Source: Paragonimus westermani (taxonomy: Eukaryota; Platyhelminthes; Trematoda; Plagiorchiida; Troglotrematidae). From it: 64,000 nucleotides of DNA. The stretch covers positions 104,926 to 168,925 of the forward strand of contig QNGE01000777.1 of the NCBI GenBank assembly GCA_008508345.1, read 5' to 3'. Position numbers and translations under genes: made by a program. Positions 35,501-50,500 of this stretch are shown in pieces. The notes under the pieces are model-generated. The model did not search any database and had not been told where the DNA came from. It saw only the letters and a program-made list of their open reading frames with translations. Within the stretch, counting starts at the first letter, position 1. Each line of letters starts with the position of its first letter.

Positions 35501-38500
35501 TGATTATTTGCGAGTAGACATAAGATAATGACTGAAATAACAACCCCCAAACTTAGACGATCGAAGGACACATTCCTACTTGTTTTGTGAGAATGCTGGG
35601 AATGAAAAATAGATGACGTGCTCCATGTAAATGTGTAAGCATCATATCCTTGTTTGGTTTGGCAACGTGGGAAGCTAACTGGAGGATCATCCTCATCTTC
35701 CGGTTAACAAAAAGAACTGCGGAAAAGTAGTCCAAAGATGCCTTGCATTTGAACTATAATACACACGGCTGCATGAGGTTTGAACCTATCACTCAGTAAA
35801 CATATATTGTGTACATTAAATTTTTGACAGGATATTCTCGATTGTTTGCGATTATGGTCAATACAGGAAGTACGAATACTTGGAAAACACGGATAGGATA
35901 TTTAAAGCTATTCATTAGTTCGTCTTCAGGTAACGTTAGTGAAGATAATTGAGCATAGTTACTACTCTACATTGACAAAAGTGCATTTGTATCAACAGCC
36001 AATCAGAATGAACGAGACGACCAATGGTCATACTACTTTTCGACGTCTGTTTCTTTAACTTCCAATGAAAAGTTATAAAAATAAGCTTCAGCTTCAGGCG
36101 TTCTTTCCTGGCTTTAAATTTATACGGGCAAATGTCAGTGACATAGATACTGAGTCTTTCAATAAATTGGCTTATGTCCCGAGAGAAACTTTACTGATTG
36201 GGTGGTTCAACATTCGATCACTCTTACTTAGGATGTAAAACGAGCTGTTAAAGTCGAACCACTATCAGAAACGACAAACGGACTGCTGCCGCTTCATACG
36301 CTAGAACCAAAAACCTGTTGTGACCCTACTTGATGGTTGTTTTCATCAGCCTGGCACGGTCACTCTGAGAACTCTGACATCCGGGGTCACGACTAATCAG
36401 AATATTGGGAAATTTTTCACCGTAAGTTCACCACAGCTACATTGTACAGGACCTCAACGAAATCAGAAGTACGCTTGGGATATCTTTGTTCCGAGGGAGC
36501 AAATTTGATGTGTCTTTTGCTCCGCGTCTGAACGTGCAGCTTGAAGGTGATTTAGAGGTGGTCCGGTTTATATTACTCAATCCTTGTTCCAGAGCATCGT
36601 TTAAGAAGGGCGGTTAAGGCAATAACTGTGAAATTTTCGTAGACTTGTTTGACGAATAGTTTCTCAATGGTAAACGAGATCCAAATTGCACGTAAGCCAT
36701 TGTAAGCCTTGAAATCAATGAAAAATTAACAAGTTTTGTCGAGCGACCTGTGTGTATTGTTGCCCTGCCTTGTTCAAATATGACAGTTCGATACAATTAC
36801 GATGTAGCATATGCCAGTCAAAGCCATTTCATTGAATCACCTTAGACTTATCAATTTGAATTACTGTCCAAATCTACTAGTTTCCTAAAAGGGGTAAACT
36901 AAAAGACACCCAAACAGTTACTGAATTTTCTCACCAGCACACTTGCTGAACTGTCTAACCCTTCTGAAGGTAGTACTAGTAAACTCTCCATACCACTTAT
37001 GTGGTCAGAATGATGACTGTCCACTGTACACACCACGCTTGGTGGGCTAACCATAAATGACGTTCATCGCAATATAAGAGCCGATGCATTTCCCGGTGAC
37101 TGTCAAGTGTCATCCAGCCGCATTTTTATGGATTATCCATTGTGTAGTACCTCTGAAAACCTTTAACCCAAACATCGGATTGTGTCCTGATAACAACGAT
37201 TTTGGTTTTTAGGTCAACAACTATTTCGGTTTCATTCCGCTTCGTACGTCGTACAAAATGTAGACAGCTAACGGTTAAATCACACAGTGATTCAGATTCT
37301 CAGAATAATGACTATCTCGTTCCTACACACTACCGTTTTCTATGTGTGATTCCACAAACCGCTTGTGAATTCTGGATGGTACTTCGGTCACAATCCTAGG
37401 AATCGCCCAGATTGGTATTTCGCGTTGCGGTCCATTTAGTAATAACTGGTCTATCAAAAAGATGACATTCGTGACCTGTTTTGCAGTGGTTTGACTCGCC
37501 CACTAAACCTGGCTATCAAGTTGTTCTGGCTGGGAGGCAGCTGACGATATGGCACTTTAGGATGGTGGTCGGCCTATCCTATACTTCCCTCGTCCCAATA
37601 GATTACCATTATGTCTGTCTTCATTCGCCGTCTTAGTTGCATTCGTGAACAACGAAGTGTAACTAGCAAACATTTTGATGTTTGTGGTAATTAGTTGTGT
37701 CTTAAACTCAAAGACTTTTGTCCGAATGTCAGACCATTCCTCCATCTGTGCTAAGGTATCAGTCTGTAATGTGACAAGGGACACAACATTATTGGGTATA
37801 TCAGTGCCCAAGGAAGTTATCCAGTTAGTGGGGGGGGGGGTAGCTGGTCATCGATATCCTCATGACTAATACTCGGTCAATGAAATCATGGTTTCAGTGA
37901 TATCAGAAAGTGGCTGAATTACTCCATTTGTAGTCTTTCAGGTGTGTTTACACCTTTTTAACTATAAGCTTAATATGATGACCATTGGGCCATTTGCAAT
38001 GAATTTTTGAAATAATTCATCTAGATAGCCCTATTGATAACGACGTCCGGCAGTAACCTGTGAATAGTTAAAACTGTAGATGGTACATTAATGAAATTGG
38101 TTAAAAAATGCGGTGTCCTTTTCGTTTTGTCGCGAACTATTCTCATTATGCTCTGATCAAGATGGAAATGGCCGTATGGCTACTCTCTACTAAAACCGAT
38201 TCTTCCATAGTTTAACTCACCAAACAAAGATAGGTAACCTAAAATTCGGATCCGTAACCAAATTCCCTTGTCCGCTTGGTCACTGGTGTGATTAGCACAA
38301 CTTGGGATAAGGCGACTGAGGTGGTTGGTTTTATTTTGATTGTGATTCACTTACTAGACAGTTAAGCATTAGTGTTAACCACTGATGTATTGCTGTCTAT
38401 GATGATGATGATGACTAGACAAACACGTCCCTGGTTATCAACAGTCATGACCAGTATTGTTACCGTCGTGAGTCTGGGTCATACCCGGTAGATGAGCTCA

Positions 38501-41500
38501 ACGAAGAAGATAACTGTCGTGGACGTAGATTTGCATGTAAGTTACCATAAGTAAGCTCAATTGGGATGGACTAAATCCATCCTGGTTGAGGCCAAATTGG
38601 CATACCGTTAAGCTGAGTGTGACCTCCTCACCGTAAGAGATGATCACAGCACCGGTGACCGTACAGATATGATATTCAGTCTACAACGTGACGGTAGCAA
38701 ACAGGAGTTAGAAGACATGGTGATAATGTCACATTCATGTGTACATTTTTATATCGGCACGCGAACGAAGGTGATTTTGAAAAATCAGGTTCCGGTTCGA
38801 GCTGCATTGCACAAACTATGCTTCTGCGTGGTACTGATTGCTACATCTTATGTAGTGTTCTTATGAGAAGGATCCCGACCTCATAACCCGAAGTTTACGA
38901 TGGACGATTTACAGACCTTATTGCAGGAGCCATACCGGTCTTGAAGTGACGGTTAATGTGAGTGACCACGATGATAGACTTAGATGAGGCTCATACTAGC
39001 ATGACCATCATCAGATGTGACTAAGCTGGACGAAGTCCCGAAAGGGCAAAAATCCAATGTCAAATGGTGAACATGCTTATTCAATCACATTCTGTGTTCG
39101 AACAAATAACGTTGCTCAGTTAAAGTAGTGAACACGACTCTGTGGGCTGTTTGGTTAGTTTGATCGATTGAGTCCGAACAGGAACAACACCTGTAGATTG
39201 CTGACCGAACTGAACGTTTCTAGTTCGGTTATAGAGCCTTTTGACATCGTAGGGTGTGACGGGTTGGATGATATCCATTAAAACGAGGTCACATCCTGCT
39301 ACGATGCGCCAACCATGAAACATGTACATGCAATTTCTAGCTGAATAGCCACTATTCCAGAGTGTAGGAAGAATACAGTCGTCTGTGTTGTGGTTATTTA
39401 ATTCAAATCATGTTCATTCTGAACTACGTACATGAAAGTATTGCAAGTTTTCCTTATCGAACTTCTGTTAGATCAACTGGTAAAACAGAAATCCCATGTG
39501 AAGTAAATATGAAACTAACAACATATAATTGAATGCCCCAGTTAAAAAAATCCGTGAGAAATAAACCATATATCAGCTGGAGAGCACAAAAATCTCACAA
39601 TCGAACAGACTGATTTGAAGTGACAACTGCGTGATTAAACAAACTCTACTGACTAACTATACAAATGGCGGTAAAATTAATTTTAAGCTGACAGGCGACC
39701 ACACGGTTTTGTTATCACTGTGCACTTCCGATAGTCAAGTATGCCTGTGTTAAAACTCACCTCCAATCGTATCTGTTTCAGGCAGCCGCATTGGACGGCA
39801 ACCGAATGCGGTCAAACACCGGTGTGCCATTGAGATTGAACAGATCAGATCGGCTGTGTCGTCCAACCCCACCTCCTACTCGAAATCACAAGGGAAATAT
39901 TATTTTCACAGTCCGCGAACAGACACTGTGATGGGCACCGGAGATGACCTAATCCCAGTCGCTGGTGTCGGTCGTTATCCCCTCAATCGCCAACTTCCAC
40001 ACGCACTGCCGTATACGACATCGGTGGCGCCAAATGTAAACGTGGTTCGTTTACATAATGCGTACGCTTCGGAATATACGCCCGTCACGGGGGGCAGTGG
40101 TAATCTCTGTGCCCGAGAATCGATCACAGCTGCAGGCCTGAGTGTGACACCAAGGTCAATGAAGCAACCAATTCCAATGCCATACAAATCTCAACAGCAA
40201 ACAAATATGATCCCTGACTCCTGTCAGACAAGAACAGCAACCCTACAAATGTGTCAATCTGTTATGCACGCGGTAGGTGTCACCTACTGCTCTGAAGCGG
40301 ATTCCACACCACTTGTGTCAAGGGAAGTGACACGGTATGAGGATAATCATTGCCAGTCTAATTCGACTGGAGTTTCTTTAATCAACGAAACTCAGACGAA
40401 CCGTGAGCCAGATACTGCAGAGATTTGTGGTAGGGACATAGGCATGATTTCAAAGAGTACATTATCTCCACACGTACCATTAAGTGGACATCATCACGCA
40501 AACATGAGTTGCGACGAAACCAAATATGCACCGGAACTACATGAATATGAACGAAAGCTTTATGACTTGGAGGATTCATTGCTTGAATCTCAACTTTCTC
40601 GGTTAGATGAAGTGACGATGCATCAGCCAGCCATTGGGCTGATACACTTGTCGCATGCAGCACAGCTGTATAGTCAACACGAACGGGAACAGGAACTGCG
40701 TGAAAAGGCACAAATGCAGATGAACAATAGTCAACGGGTTTCCACCGAAATGCTGCCTACGACGGAAGAACGTCATGAATATGTTCATGATAATGTGATC
40801 ATAGCTGCCATTGGTGGTGGTGGCGGTTTACCCAGTTCGGTCAAGTCGGAGGAGCAAATGAGTAATTTGGTGGTCATGAACGGACAATGGCAAAGTGGCA
40901 AACTTTGCGATGCAATGCTCCAGGGAAGTGGTTGGACAACGTCCACAGGACAGGATGAGCAAATATCGACGAGCTATCCATACAGCAACTGCGGTTCAAT
41001 TGAAGAGACACTGTACTGTCCTAGTGGAACAACTGGGCTAAAAAGTGGATTAGGAGCGGACAACTTTAGTAATGTAAAGAACCAAAGCATAAAAAGTTTC
41101 AACACTCGAACCACACTTAGACATGTTCCAGAAGACACCAGAAGTGTTTTGAAGTCCGAACCGATGGAGGATGATGGCGATCAGTTACATTCTTCTTCAG
41201 CCCCAATCAGCCACTCATTATTTGATGATGCGGGACCGATGCAACCACAAAGAACTTATGTGCGTGAGGGACTCGACTCGTCATCTGAGGTGGGGTTTCT
41301 AACAAACTCATGTTCTGTGAGCCGACCTATGTCGAATAGCGAACAGCTGAACCCTGTACAACGTTCTCCATCATTAGCAGAGTCCGAGGAACGTCTAGTT
41401 GTGGTTGATCAAACGGAAGAAGAACAGAGCGTTCTTCAGCAAAATCAACAATCAAATTGTACGGAACAAGATATGAGTAATTCTTCCCTTGATATGAATT

Positions 41501-44500
41501 CGACAGGACCTTGTTTAATGCAGGCAACTCCAAGTTATTTAAACAACACTGAATATGTTTCACCTTTTGAGATAGACGATTCCCATACACTCAAAGCTAC
41601 AAAAAGCACATCTACTAGAACATCATATATAACACCATCAAAAGCATTCCTTAATCGTTACACTTCCATGTTCCAAGCGAAAAAATCAACTGATCCGTTG
41701 CCAAACACGGGGCTGAGTCCATTGTCCGCTTCACTTCCTTTCAACTCCGTATCGTCAGTAGGTCTTGAAGGCGACAAAAGTAGATCAACCTTATCTGTTC
41801 TGTCCAGTTGTCTTCCCTGTTCACCACCGCGGAGCCCTTACACACCCCAACCCCCTGATCTATTGATGGAAACTAGTCAACGACCATGTGCGAATGAATT
41901 AACTCAGGCGAATCTAACAAAACCAACAGAAATGCGCAAGCGTAAATTGGCTGATTTACAGTACGCGTGGACATCAGAGTTACTGAAATTTGGTGGACAT
42001 TTTTCTGGCTACTCGGCTTCCTCCATACCCGTGAGTGAAGAATTATACAATAACCCAGTAAGTGTTAGTTATTTCAAATCAAAACAGCTGTGAAACCGGA
42101 AAACGATCGCAGAAACAAGTGAATGATACACGATATGCCTCAAAAGAATGACTGTTTTCCGAAAGAATGATCAGTATTGACTTAGTCCTCGAGCAACCAT
42201 ACATCTTTAACTAACGAAGCTAATTTACTATACGCTAGAGAACAGTCAGACTTCATTAGGGGCCGGCGGCCTTTCTCGGAACGCTGATGCTTGAACAGGA
42301 ACTGGCCAGCGGTTTAACCTTGTGTCTCTGTGTGTTAGTCAGTTAGTTTATTTGTTAGCATTTACACAGAAGACTGTGGTATCTTCGGTAAAAGGAAACG
42401 AAGTTTCTGCAGTTTCCTACTGTATTTTACTAAAAAAGGGTTTGTACGATTAACTGTAGTTTAATCTTGAAGGTACTTAGGGGCTACAGGTCTTACTGAT
42501 GATACGTCAAATGGGTAGTAAAATACTGTCTAACGAAGTCGACTTAGGTGGCCACATCAAATCTTGCTATTAAAAAGCTGTTGGATACCGTTCCTGATCC
42601 TCAACGTACTGTAGCCTGGTCAGTAGCCTTCATTCAGAGTAATCATTAGACTGAACTGTTGTTCTTACCAATGTTTTCTGCTGTATGTACACTGGTATTT
42701 ATCTACCCTGGAATGGTCTACAGGGCAATCACACAGAGCTCACACGAGTTTGGTCGCTAGACCATTGATCTAGTGAGTGTATCTCCATATGTGAATACTT
42801 TCGCAATGATATCAGATGGGTGACCATAGTTGTTGACCGATTACCCCTAAGACCAGAACTATTTAGACTTTTGTCTCCATGCACCAATCGCACAGACCAT
42901 GACTTCTGTGTAGGGTTTATCATCCGTTCAGTTCATCCAGATAACATTACTGATTACTTGGTAGTAACACTACAATAACGGTACGCCATACTGTGTCAAG
43001 TGGTAAAGGAGAACAAGGAGCAATTTATACTAATTAGAGAAAGACCCTCAGGAAATCGAATTCCACGTAGAAGAAGATTTAAATTCTCTTCACACGTGCG
43101 TCTAATTGATCAAATATACCACACTACTGATCAGTAATGCGATTCCAATGACGATCGTGGATTCTAGGGTGAACTGCCTGAATCCTGCTTGGGTTGTCAA
43201 TTCTCTCGGTCATCTGTTGAATTCTGTGCGATGCAGTGGGTTGAGTAGATGACAGAGTCCACGTGTGAAAGCTATGATCTCCTGGTATGGCTTAGTGGTT
43301 CATCTGGCAGAGCACATGCCGCTTCCGGGCACGCTTTTCCGTCATGGGTTGAAATTCAGCCACAATGCAGATTGTTCTTATCTAGGTACTTGATAAATTC
43401 TCAAATCTGCCAAACGTGTTATTAGCAGTCACAAAAATCTGACTGCGGTCAATGTGGAAACAAAACGTCTTAAACGCACGGGTCAATCTAGAAGGTGAGC
43501 GATCCTCACATCTAGATTCACTACGAGCAGAAGTCGCTGATCAACTGATTTTTGTTGTCCGCTATCCTCACGAATGCATTCAACTCAAAAAAGTTGGAGA
43601 ACCTGTTTATTGATCAACGGACTTCAGTCCGTCTAATGCACCCAAAAGTAGTTCAATCTCAATCTGTGCGATGTGATTTGAGCGACGAGTGACGTTCAGT
43701 TGTCAACTGTCTGTTTACGTTAGTCAGGTTTGCGGCCAATAAGAGTATCTGAAATGAATTCATATCACGAAGTTCGCCTTTTGCTTAACTTATTCAAACA
43801 GTTCAGTGACTGACTGTTTCAAACAAGCAGACAGTAATTTGTCACCAAAAGCAGGAAAGTTACAATTTCAAATCTACGATTATTGGAGTCGTGAAGAGAT
43901 GTGAGTTTCATACATTTATAATTGTGTACAAAATACCCCAATTCTTGCACACTATTTTAACAGCTGCCGGACAGGCCTGAATCTTTACTCAGTCAACTCC
44001 AGGAAGCCCACAGTCCTACGAACTTTGAGAAGTGTTCTGAATCACAATCAACGGAACAACATTTTATCAACTCAGAGCGTACCAGCCCTATACCTCAGGA
44101 AACGATCCCTTACCATTCACGCAGAATGAGAAAAGCATACATTCATAACACGGACTATTCGTCCCGAATAGCCAGTCCACAACCATCCAATGATTGTTTG
44201 AACTTAGAAGAATCCTACCTTTGTGGAGGTAACGTACCAGTTTATACCATGACTACGAGCGGAATAAATAGGCCAACTTCTAGACGATCTCATTCAGTTC
44301 ATCCGAATATAACTGTGGACTGTTTAGCACATAGATCAGTCATCATGCAGACAACGGAAACCAGCCGTCAGGATAAACTGGGCGTGGAAGTCGAGTCACA
44401 GGATCATGTGTTTCCAGACACACGGAGCTTAAGCCGTGCGGTGGAAGACACACTGATGGTCTCGGAAACAACGAATAAGCAGACTAAAGTTCCCCATGTT

Positions 44501-47500
44501 CTAGCTGACCAAGACCAGACCAGTCCGGTACAACATAGATCCTTCAGTTCATCCTCATTCTTCGCTAATTCACAGACATCGGGATCAACACAGTCCAACG
44601 TCCAACGATTTCTGACCGGCGAATCAGTTCCATCACAAAAACGGGAAACTGAGCACATTTTGGTCAACAATCCGATGCAGGCGTGTCTGATCAACCCACA
44701 AGATATAGCCGACACAGTGACGGACGTGATTTGTGCTCACCTGGCCTCTCGAGGAGCTATGTCACTTGATTTGTACGTTGACCGTGTGACCAAGGCCGTG
44801 AAGCATTTGTGTTTATGCAAACGTCGAGTGAGTCACCGTAATGACAATGACGTGGTTCATACCATTTGCAAGTTAACCTATTTCCATTTGACAGTATCGT
44901 AGCTCGATTTACATCCAAAATAATCTGAACGGACTTTTACGTTAGTCTCAGAGATGTGGCGTGTCTCCTAACAAGAAATACTGGTCACGAACCGATTAGA
45001 ACGCTGCTATTTGTCAACCGGCGTCCACCAACAAAAAACCTAACTCTGTTTGTTTTAATGTAATGGTGGATTGTGTTACTATGGCAATAAGGTGAACTCG
45101 TGGGTTTCACTTGACTAGTATGAGACAAAAAAGTTCCGCCGGTGTATATTCTTGCCTACAGCTGACTTCACATTAGTAATTAGGTAAGTACAAAATGTCA
45201 CACCTTAAAACTGCGCGGCTCAAATTCACTTCTATCCACGTCTAGACCAACTGAGAAGGAAATTGAGGATGGGATACCATTGAAAGCTGTTTAAACAGTT
45301 TGAAGTTAGATTGATGAGCGAGTGTGATTGCCCTACTCTTGGAACACTGTTGCTCGGAGACGAAAGTTGTGAAGCAATCCTACGGTGATATGCTAAACAG
45401 CAGATTCAGTGGTCTACATATTAAGCTTCAGTGAAGATTTCACTATGATACAGCTCTTCCTTGCCGACTGGAACAAGTTCGTAATCGTACTATCTCTACT
45501 AAATTTCGACGCTGCCTGCTGTTACGTGACTGTCAATGAACTCCAAACCATGACTGTAGTGCAAAACAGAGCTGCATTATAGTCAAAACTCCAGTCTATT
45601 GATAACTCCCTTCACCCATCTCCACTGAATGGGGTGCCACTCGGTTTTTGTCCACAATCTTGATTTTTGATCCAGTGATATTGCTTGGTTTCTTGTCTGC
45701 TTCTTGTGTACTAATATTTTGCACGATGCTGCTCCTCGTGTTCTAACACCTCAGTCTATATATAACGCACGAGTATCGACGAGTATGTCTAGATTTGGTG
45801 ATTGGCTTGAGGTCATATCTGTTCCAGCCAGTAACCAGCATTAGCTGAACTTGCGTCTACTACACAGAACATTCCGTTCACCTTTGTTTGGATTAACACC
45901 CGATAAAATGAGGGCAAGCAAATGTTCGTTTAAAAATTGTTTTTGTATGAGTCCAATCAAAGATACGAATGGAAAGCACATATTGTGAAATGCATGCTTC
46001 TCACTTGTTCTCGTCATTCGTACGCATAAAACAATATTTATGACTCAGACTTGTTACCAGGGCGGTCAGAGATAAGCAAGATTGGTTTAGACTAACCAGA
46101 ATTGACAGACTCATTTCCTCTGTTCTATTCACACCTTAGAACACGCACTATTGACTACTAAGTTTTGATGGATAACGCCCCGCCGACTGCGACCCACTAG
46201 AAATTTCAATGGCGCAGCAGTACCCCGAACAATTTGGCGGGGTTCAATCAATGGGCCGAATGTCAACAGAATTTTACTAACCGACGTGATTACGTTAACC
46301 AAACAAAAAGCTTCACAACCATGCTGGGCCGTTGAGTTTCTTAGTACTGACGTCGTAGTTAAGTTGCCTCATGCTGTCATTTAAATCAGCTTTTCTTGGG
46401 TGCTCTGAGTCGTCCATAGTGACGGATGCTAATCCGTTCTACTAGTGTGATTTTAACCATAGTTCCAGGGCAACTGGCGCGCAACATGGGGAGCAGGCAA
46501 ATAAGACAAGTCCTACACTGGTGTACTAGGACCATACTCTTTGATAGATCGTTTCAGATAGGCTCCTACAGTCTGCTGATTACTGAATTTATCTTATTGA
46601 TAATATTCTTATCTAAGTGGCCTTCCTTAAATGATGAATGCGCTGATTTTCCCTTCCGGTTAACAGCTGAATACAAGGTCGACCTGTCTTCTTCTCCAAG
46701 TTGTGTTAGTCGTTAGAGCTTCCATGAAAAACACCTGTTCTCTCTTAACTGCGTTTGGTGCGCAACCCTTCCCAGATCCATTCGAAAACGTTTCAATTAC
46801 ACCGCGGTTAGTGTAGAACTGACAGAGTGCATTTCACACCAATCGTAGTTATGTTTCTGGCAGACGGTACATTGCAGAGTGTCATCTAGGCATCTAGTAT
46901 CTGGTCTGTAGGATAGACGTAATAAACGGCTGCACATACCATCTGCTCGTTATGTCCAGCCTGGTATACTATGTGGCTCACAGAAACAGAGGGTTGGTAT
47001 AACTAGTCGCGTGGGGATAGTGGAGGCAGTTAGGCTGTTCACTGCAATACTCAATGGAAGGAGAAAACCGGCCGGCCGGGAGGAGTAGGGAGAAAATCTA
47101 AAAATGCTGAATGGCTCATCTGATCTCACACAGCACCCACACGTGTCTCCGCTACATCCAGACCATTACCTCTCAAAGTGGGTGATGGGAGGAAATAACA
47201 GAACAGTGATGGGATGGCAAACAGGAGGGGATGTCAGAAGGATGCACCAGAGTTCGGGGGATTGAAGACACTTTCCAGGTGATGTTCAGTCTGATGATCA
47301 TAAACTGGTGTAATCGCACCGATCTTATCCGTCGAAATGCTTCGAAAACATTTATGCAGCTCATCATCGGATTACACTGAATGGAATTTAGGTACCACAG
47401 TTCCGAAATTAATGTTCACTTACTGTGGGAGCTGCTAAAATGAGAAAGCTTGTGCACGACCTGTCTAATCAAACGAGACTGAACAATGATCACATAAGAC

Positions 47501-50500
47501 TGCGTATAACGGCAGTGAATAAAAATGGAGTGGTAACAGCAGGTATTGTTCAGAGCCACCATTAAGTAACTACCACTTAGCAAAGTTTGGCAGCGTCAGC
47601 AGTGTTGTGGTTCACTTCCTCGTATTGGCAATCATGCACCCCGTTGTGTTCACCAAGAGAACGCCGTTCTATCTTCATCGACAGACCCCCCTCGTGCTGT
47701 CTCGGGAATGGACTGGTATCCATTAGGCGGCTCAACCCCTGAACGTCATGAACTTCACACACTATTGCGCTGTGCTGTGTCGAACCTCGGCATTCATGTG
47801 TGGTACCCCACATCAAAACGGGTGCAACGAGTAAACGGTATAGACGGTCGTCTGCATATACTTAGCCTGCTGACCAGACGCTCAATATAGCTACTCTTTT
47901 TTCACTAAACAGGTACAGATAGGGCGGTGTGCCTTGTATAACAGATCAAATACTCATCTTATTACTCGGGGACAGTCGTCTGTGGATAGAGCCCTGACAA
48001 TTAAATTGTTTGCAAAGGGTTTGATCAGCCAATGAACTGTCTCTCATCTGAGTGAATCAGTCGCAAGGTTCACCTGAATGGTGTGAATGGTGTTTACCTG
48101 ACAGCAACCTATATATCCATTTCCACATTGGTAGCTATGGTGGTGCGTTTGGTGACTAGTAATTGCATGTAGATGGCATCCGCCATCAGCGAATAATCAA
48201 ACGGTGCAATTTTTACTCCCTTGAAAACACCGAATGTGCAAATTGCGCACAAAGTGTTTGGTGGTTATGCGGTCGACGGTTTGGAGACGACGCACCTCAG
48301 ATTGTACTTTTCTGATACCTCTCTATAAAAATGCATATGGTGCGTTTGCTGACTTCTGTCCTCAGATAATCTTGAAAGTTACTGAATTCAACACACTGCT
48401 CTTGTTAATTCCGCTAGGATTCGAATGACTTTCAGTCAGATTCCATGTTCAACCCCACCCTCATTTGGTCTCGAATGATGCAACACTTCGACGTTCACGC
48501 GCATCAAGTGATCCATTTTGCTCGCGCCGTTCCCGGATTTCGTGATCTGTCCAGACTTGACATGAAAACTCTAGTCCAAGAATCCATGTATCCGATCGTT
48601 CTGATTCAACTATCCAGGGATTTCCAATTTTCCACTATGGACTACAATTACTTCAACTTTACACCAAATGAACGGGAAATTATACTGGAAGCGTTTCCTG
48701 CTTTTCGACCGATTGCAGATCATGTACGATTGGCCGGGAACGTGCTGAAACCGTTGAGTTTAGATGAAACGGAGACAGCCTTGTTTTGTACAGTCGAGCT
48801 GTTTCATGGAGGTGAGTAATACTATGTGTATGCTCTAAGAAATTACAGTGAAAAGTCCTTTCGAATCTACCCTGAATACGTCCAATTTAAAGTATTGGCA
48901 TATGTAGTTGCACAGATGTGTTAATAAGCTCAAATCAAGGGTAAATCCGGTTCCACTGGGAATCAATAATTCCAGAATAACCTTTAAGAAAGCGATTATT
49001 AGGTTTGCTACTGACGTTTCACTTCTGGTGCAAAAGCGTTTTTCAGGAAGTGTGAACTAGCTACCTGTTTGAGGGATACCTAGGACGGGAAGAAGGTGGA
49101 TAACTGAACAACTCCGAAAGTAATTAGTTACATGTCAGCTGCAACCTAGTAGAGAGTACTAGCCCCGTCGAGTTTCTGCATTTGATGTTGTATGAGTTCA
49201 AAAATAATTTACATGTTAGAAAAAGTTGTGATTGCGCTTATAAGAACAAATTCGGTGGTTGTTTGCAGACGTATGATAGACAGACTGCATAAAGTCTTGA
49301 AACTGGAATACGCGAACCTAAAACGAAGATTACCAAATCGCTTCGAAATGGGGTCGATTACCGTTAGGTTTTGGTCAGGGATATCGTGGTCGTTGATCAC
49401 ATGTAGAGCACGGATCGTGCAAATGATTTGGAGAATGTGGAAATGCACTTGGGTGTATAACTGCTCAAAGGCAGTTAGCTGCAAGGACTATCGAAGTTAG
49501 GAAAACGGAACACGTTGTGAACATGATCGATGGCAGTTGAACTTGGATTGGCCAAGTTGACGCCAGTTGTGACTTGTTGAATTGATGTAGTCACCAGACA
49601 AGACATGTCCTCGTCCTCCTGTCCCAAAGTCAATCGACTCTTTGGTGCACATATATGGCGGAATATATTGGTCTAATTTGCGCTGTATTCTTCACCCGCC
49701 CTCAAACTAAGACGATCAAACGGTCAAAGGTTTTAGCATCCCCTATCAGCGCACATTTGTCTTGCTATCCGTTGCCTTGAGACTTTTTTGGCTACTCACG
49801 TTCTCTCAACTTTAAGCAACCTCAAAATATGGAGATAGTTCACTTGGTTTGAAGAAGGTTCTCCATTAGAAGTAAAACGTCATCAGTAAGCATAAGGATC
49901 GAGTAATTACAAGTTGTAGTGACAACACCAGTCACGTTTTTTGTTCAAGAGAATTAGGAGGCGAGGCTCTACAGACACAATTAACAGCTCACGGTTTCGA
50001 ATCAGCCATATGAATGTTATAAGTCTTCGCTTTTTGTCTAACAAACTGCCACTTGACATGGGATCAATACATACCGTAACATACCACCTGGAATGGACCC
50101 TGTTTAATCAAACTTACGAAAAGTGAGAAATCAAACCATCCTGAGTCAGTAACATATCTTTAGCGTCTCACTGATTTGCCACTTGAGAATTCTGTGTTCC
50201 ACTAAAACCAGTGGCAACAAGTGACAGGTCACAGAGCTGTTTCAACGGAAACATCCTCCAAATCTTAAACACTGAGGTGGCTCCAAATTCGCATGGCTTG
50301 CTCAAGTATACTGCAGTTCACAACCGACGTGATCTCGCTGACTTCAAAATCAGCCCTTAACCAATTTCACATTCTGTTAAGTAAAGAATTCTAACAAGCG
50401 AAATCGAAAAGTTGGGTAGATTTATGAGTTGCGTTTTTTGCTGGCTAACAGAGCCACTATGAAAGGCTAATGAAAGCAACGCGAGAGATGGACATCAGAC

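Noticed and set aside
40382..40788. Minus-strand frames inside the large receptor exon (also 39975-40187, 41327-41590, 44404-44715)
   Set aside because: They are antisense shadows of a well-supported coding exon.
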